Positions 41,561 to 44,030 of a stretch of 44,030 bases of DNA are shown here, one piece after another; the first letter of the stretch is position 1; each line of letters begins with the position of its first letter. The notes under the pieces are model-generated. The model saw only the letters and a list, made by a program, of their open reading frames with translations. It was not told the DNA's origin and did not search any database. A program made the translations under genes and the position numbers. Source of the stretch: an uncultured Oscillospiraceae bacterium (GTDB lineage Bacteria; Bacillota; Clostridia; Oscillospirales; Oscillospiraceae); assembly GCA_934569225.1 (NCBI GenBank), contig CAKTKC010000024.1, positions 1-44,030 on the forward strand, in the 5' to 3' direction.

Positions 41561-42517
41561 ATGCAATACATTCAGACGGTATTGGGAACCATTAAGCCGG
41601 AGGAACTGGGCGTTACCGATTATCATGATCATCTGATCACCATCGGCGGCGGCGAGGAGAAGGCGGACCGTGACCTTCGTCTTGATCGTGTCGATTACGC
41701 CATTGAGGCCATGCGGTCCTTCAAGCAGCACGGCGGTGACGCACTGGTGGATATGAATCCTATTGACTGCGGACGTCAGATCGAAATGCTGAAGGAGATC
41801 GCCGAGGCTTCCGGGGTCCATATCATCGCCTGCACCGGCTTCCAGCGGTCGATCTATTACGATGCGGAGCACTGGGTCAACAAGTACCCTGTGGAAGAAG
41901 TCGCCCGGCTGATTGCGGAAGAAGTTGAGATCGGTGTGGAGATCAACAATTATAACGGTCCCATTGTGACCCGCAGCACCGCAAAGGCCGGCGTCATCAA
42001 GTTCGCGACCCATTACAATATGATCAAGCCCATGGAGCGCAAGGTCATTCAGGCGGCCTGCATGGCCTCCCTCCGGACCGGCGCGCCTATCAGCACCCAC
42101 ACCGAGCGGGGCACCATGGGACTGGAAGCAATTGAGCTGGTAAAGAGCTACGGCGTGGATCCCGTTCGGGTGACGCTGGGACATGTGGATCGGAATCCGG
42201 ATCTGGAATATCACAAGAAGATGGCCGCACAGGGCGTTACGCTGGGCTATGACGGACCCTCCAGAGCAAAATACTGGCCGGATTCCGTGCTGATCGAGCT
42301 GATCAAGGGCATGTGCGATGCCGGCTATGCGGATCATATCATGCTGGGCGGAGATAACGGTCGGGCCAGCATGTGGAAAGAGTATTACGGCGCCTATGGT
42401 CATAACTATATTCTGGATATTTTTGTGCCGCGCCTGAGAGAAGCCGGTATTTCCGAAACCAACATTGAAAAAATGCTGGTCAAGAATCCGGCAAGACAGT
42501 TCTCCATCGAGAAATAA
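41561..42517 (+). CDS. Phosphotriesterase-like lactonase (amidohydrolase superfamily)
   Basis: 318 aa. The binuclear metal site is visible: His 22 and His 24 in 'TDYHDHL', a conserved Lys in 'AGVIKFAT', His in 'ISTHTERG', His in 'TLGHVDRNPD' and Asp in 'IMLGGDNGR'. PTE-like proteins of this length are mostly lactonases, some acting on sugar lactone phosphates. Flanked by two BtpA genes and supplied by a UlaA-type permease, it may open a phosphorylated lactone, as UlaG (a different fold) does in ascorbate use. AAAGGA precedes the ATG. Confidence 0.92.
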   Translation: MQYIQTVLGTIKPEELGVTDYHDHLITIGGGEEKADRDLRLDRVDYAIEAMRSFKQHGGDALVDMNPIDCGRQIEMLKEIAEASGVHIIACTGFQRSIYYDAEHWVNKYPVEEVARLIAEEVEIGVEINNYNGPIVTRSTAKAGVIKFATHYNMIKPMERKVIQAACMASLRTGAPISTHTERGTMGLEAIELVKSYGVDPVRVTLGHVDRNPDLEYHKKMAAQGVTLGYDGPSRAKYWPDSVLIELIKGMCDAGYADHIMLGGDNGRASMWKEYYGAYGHNYILDIFVPRLREAGISETNIEKMLVKNPARQFSIEK

Positions 42518-42541
42518 AGAAATAACGGAGGAAACCTGTAT

Positions 42542-43357
42542 ATGAGTTGGCTGAAAGAAGTGCTTGGAACGGAGAAGGCGATCATCGCCATGTGCCACTT
42601 CCAGGCCATGCCCGGAGACCCCCATTACGATGCCGGAAAGGGCATGCGCTGGGTCGTCGAAAAAGCAAAAGAAGATCTGTGTGCCCTTCAGGAGGGCGGT
42701 GTGGATGCCGTTATGTTCAGTAACGAGTTCAGCCTGCCGTACCTGACGAAGGTCAGGACGGAGACCACCGCTGCGATGGCAAACGTCATCGGAGAGCTGA
42801 AGCAGTATCTGTCCATTCCCTTCGGTGTGAACGTGCTGTGGGATCCCATGGCCTCGCTGGATCTTGCCGCCGCTACGGATGCGAAGTTCATCCGCGAGAT
42901 TATGAGCGGCGTATACGCCAGTGATTTTGGCCTGTGGAATACGAATTGCGGAGAAGTGGCACGGCATCGGGCGGAGCTGAAGCGAGACGACCTGAAGCTG
43001 CTGTTCAATATTGTTCCGGAAGCTGCCCAGTATCTGACGAATCGGGATATCCGCAGCATTGCCAAGACCACTGTGTTCAACTGCCGTCCGGATGGCATCT
43101 GCGTCTCCGGCGCCACTGCGGGAAGTGCGACGGATATGAGCGTGCTGGCCGCAGTAAAGGAAACGATCCCCGATACTGTTGTGCTGGCCAATACGGGATG
43201 CAGAAAGGAAACCATCGAGAGCATTCTGAAAATTGCCGACGCCGCGGTGGTGGGCACTACCTTCAAGTATGACGGAAAATTTGAAAACCAGACCGATGTC
43301 CGCCGGGTAAAGGAGTTTATGGACGTCGTAAAGGCCTTCCGCAGTTCCGTTGTTTGA
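42542..43357 (+). CDS. BtpA/SgcQ-family protein, second paralogue
   Basis: 271 aa with 'EKAIIAMCHFQAMPGDPHYD', 'EGGVDAVMFSNEFSLPY', 'SIPFGVNVLWDPMASLDLAAATDAKFIREIM' and 'VVLANTGCRKETIESILKIADAAVVGTTFKYDGK'. It is clearly homologous to the protein at 40731 but diverged, so the two are unlikely to be simple duplicates with one role. GGAGG precedes the ATG 24 nt after the lactonase stop. It ends the island, followed by two strong hairpins. Confidence 0.9.
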   Translation: MSWLKEVLGTEKAIIAMCHFQAMPGDPHYDAGKGMRWVVEKAKEDLCALQEGGVDAVMFSNEFSLPYLTKVRTETTAAMANVIGELKQYLSIPFGVNVLWDPMASLDLAAATDAKFIREIMSGVYASDFGLWNTNCGEVARHRAELKRDDLKLLFNIVPEAAQYLTNRDIRSIAKTTVFNCRPDGICVSGATAGSATDMSVLAAVKETIPDTVVLANTGCRKETIESILKIADAAVVGTTFKYDGKFENQTDVRRVKEFMDVVKAFRSSVV

Positions 43358-43373
43358 CCTCTCTCTTCATAAG

Positions 43374-43417
43374 GGAACCCCCGGATGTCTGCCGCTGCGG
43401 CAGATATCCGGGGGTTC
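43374..43417 (+). terminator. Terminator hairpin at the end of the PTS island
   Basis: GGAACCCCCGGAT (43374-43386) pairs with 43405-43417, continued by an inner TCTGCC/GGCAGA helix, about 20 bp in all. Confidence 0.75.
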
Positions 43418-43430
43418 CGCACTTGTTATT

Positions 43431-43462
43431 CCGTTCGGCGCGGGAATCTCTGCGCCGAACGG
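43431..43462 (+). terminator. Second terminator-like hairpin
   Basis: An 11-bp stem CCGTTCGGCGC (43431-43441) with 43452-43462, followed by TTTGAAAAATT. Confidence 0.6.
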
Positions 43463-43473
43463 TTTGAAAAATT

Positions 43474-43790
43474 ATGGCTCTATGTCAATAGTTGGGGTAG
43501 AGACAAAACAAGAGATGATAGATCGTGTTGGAGAGAAAAGCTCCGGTACGATTTTTATGTATAGCAGAAAAGGATTCTCTTTCTGAAATTGGAGAAATTC
43601 CGCATACCAAAGCAGACACGCTTCAGAACCTTTGTTTTGTTGTTGCAGCCCTCAATGAAGCCATTGGACCATGGGACATCCATGGAGTTCAGGATTTCTT
43701 GGAACCAGTTGTGATATGCTTTGATGCAGTCGTCGAATTCAGGCAAATCCATGACTTCAACGGCTGTGAGCCAGTTGAGTATTCCGCGTG
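43474..43790 (-). mobile_element. Remnant of an ISL3-family insertion sequence
   Basis: It comprises the 3' end of a transposase gene (43555-43790) and a terminal stretch at 43474 beginning GGCTCTATGTCAATAGTTGG that looks like an ISL3-type inverted-repeat end. The other end is lost where the IS21-type sequence starts. Confidence 0.6.
43555..43790 (-). pseudogene. ISL3-type transposase, C-terminal fragment
   Basis: The frame encodes 'ILNWLTAVEVMDLPEFDDCIKAYHNWFQEILNSM' then 'WSNGFIEGCNNKTKVLKRVCFGMRNFSNFRKRILF', the C-terminal DDE region of ISL3-family transposases. It ends in TAA at 43555. The catalytic N-terminal two-thirds are missing; beyond 43790 the homology stops at the TTGAGCA repeats. 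Confidence 0.85.
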
Positions 43791-43960
43791 AGATTGAGCA
43801 CCTCGACCGCTCAAATTGAGCATCCATTCCGGCGGGCTTGAGCACCCTCGTCGCCGTCGTTGCGCACTACGGTAAAATGTAGATATGCACCGTATTTTGC
43901 GGTGTAAATATCTGCAAGGAGGTCACCTGTATGACCAATTACCGTGAGATGTATAGGTAG
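43791..43960 (+). mobile_element. IS21-type left end with the first codons of istA
   Basis: TTGAGCA is repeated at 43794, 43816 and 43838, a regular 22-bp period as in IS21-family terminal repeats. About 90 bp on, AAGGAGGTCAC precedes the ATG at 43931, which starts 'MTNYREMYR', an IstA-like N-terminus, and stops at TAG 43958-43960. The remainder of istA and istB is absent. From 43961 to the window end I see no gene. Confidence 0.6.
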
Positions 43961-44030
43961 TGTCAAGAGCTATGCGCAAAATTGATTACGGCTCTGGTAG
44001 AAATCTATTACAGGGGGCGGCTTAACCGCC

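Noticed and set aside
41342..42967. A 541-codon minus-strand frame across BtpA, the lactonase and BtpA
   Set aside because: It spans three confident + strand genes and shows no domain.
43794..43844. Regularly spaced TTGAGCA units as a possible CRISPR array
   Set aside because: Repeats are only 7 bp with 15-bp gaps, three copies, and sit before an istA start; they are transposon-end repeats.

Overview
The window looks like a chromosomal contig from a moderately GC-rich, low-GC-type-relative Firmicute of class Clostridia, most likely order Oscillospirales. The case rests on strong AGGAGG ribosome-binding sites, a T-box leader before alaS, an L10 leader before rplJ, an RNase M5 gene, TTG starts, and gut-type glycoside cassettes. 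This is inferred from gene content; no taxonomic search was possible.

Layout. 1-13.3 kb is housekeeping, mostly on the + strand: the end of recR, a DMT transporter (minus strand), pepF with a small coupled gene, T-box-alaS, comEC-holA-rnmV, an ABC-F ATPase and an Mrp/Nbp35 ATPase. 13.3-18.8 kb is a glycoside-use cassette: a GH2 hydrolase and a GPH sugar symporter (minus) with a divergent AraC regulator. 18.9-21.1 kb holds a lipoprotein GH3 (NagZ-like) enzyme and an unknown membrane protein. 21.2-27.7 kb is the ribosomal/transcription cluster rpmG-secE-nusG-rplK-rplA and rplJ-rplL (minus). It is split between rplA and rplJ by about 3 kb holding a PadR regulator, two paralogous HAAS-like membrane proteins and two divergent exported proteins. 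27.8-32.8 kb carries ruvX, a two-gene half-size TauE/SafE pair, a DUF2974 alpha/beta hydrolase and a polar amino-acid ABC transporter.

32.9-34.2 kb is a decayed junction: a truncated sirtuin, other gene remnants, transposon-end-like repeats and a very long hairpin. 34.2-43.4 kb is a metabolic island encoding a complete phosphotransferase relay of its own (EIIA, HPr, EI, UlaA-type EIIC, EIIB) with a DeoR regulator, a creatininase-family hydrolase, a phosphotriesterase-like lactonase and two BtpA/SgcQ-family proteins. It resembles the orphan sgc and ula loci but has a gene set I cannot match to a described pathway. 43.47-44.03 kb is a nested insertion-sequence graveyard: an ISL3-type transposase C-terminus next to an IS21-type end.

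The best candidate for an undescribed system is the self-sufficient PTS/lactonase/BtpA island, flanked on both sides by mobile-element debris. Secondary points of interest are a MITE-like element present in two copies, one lying between a promoter and its ABC-transporter gene, and a T-box leader on alaS whose specifier reads as a phenylalanine codon.
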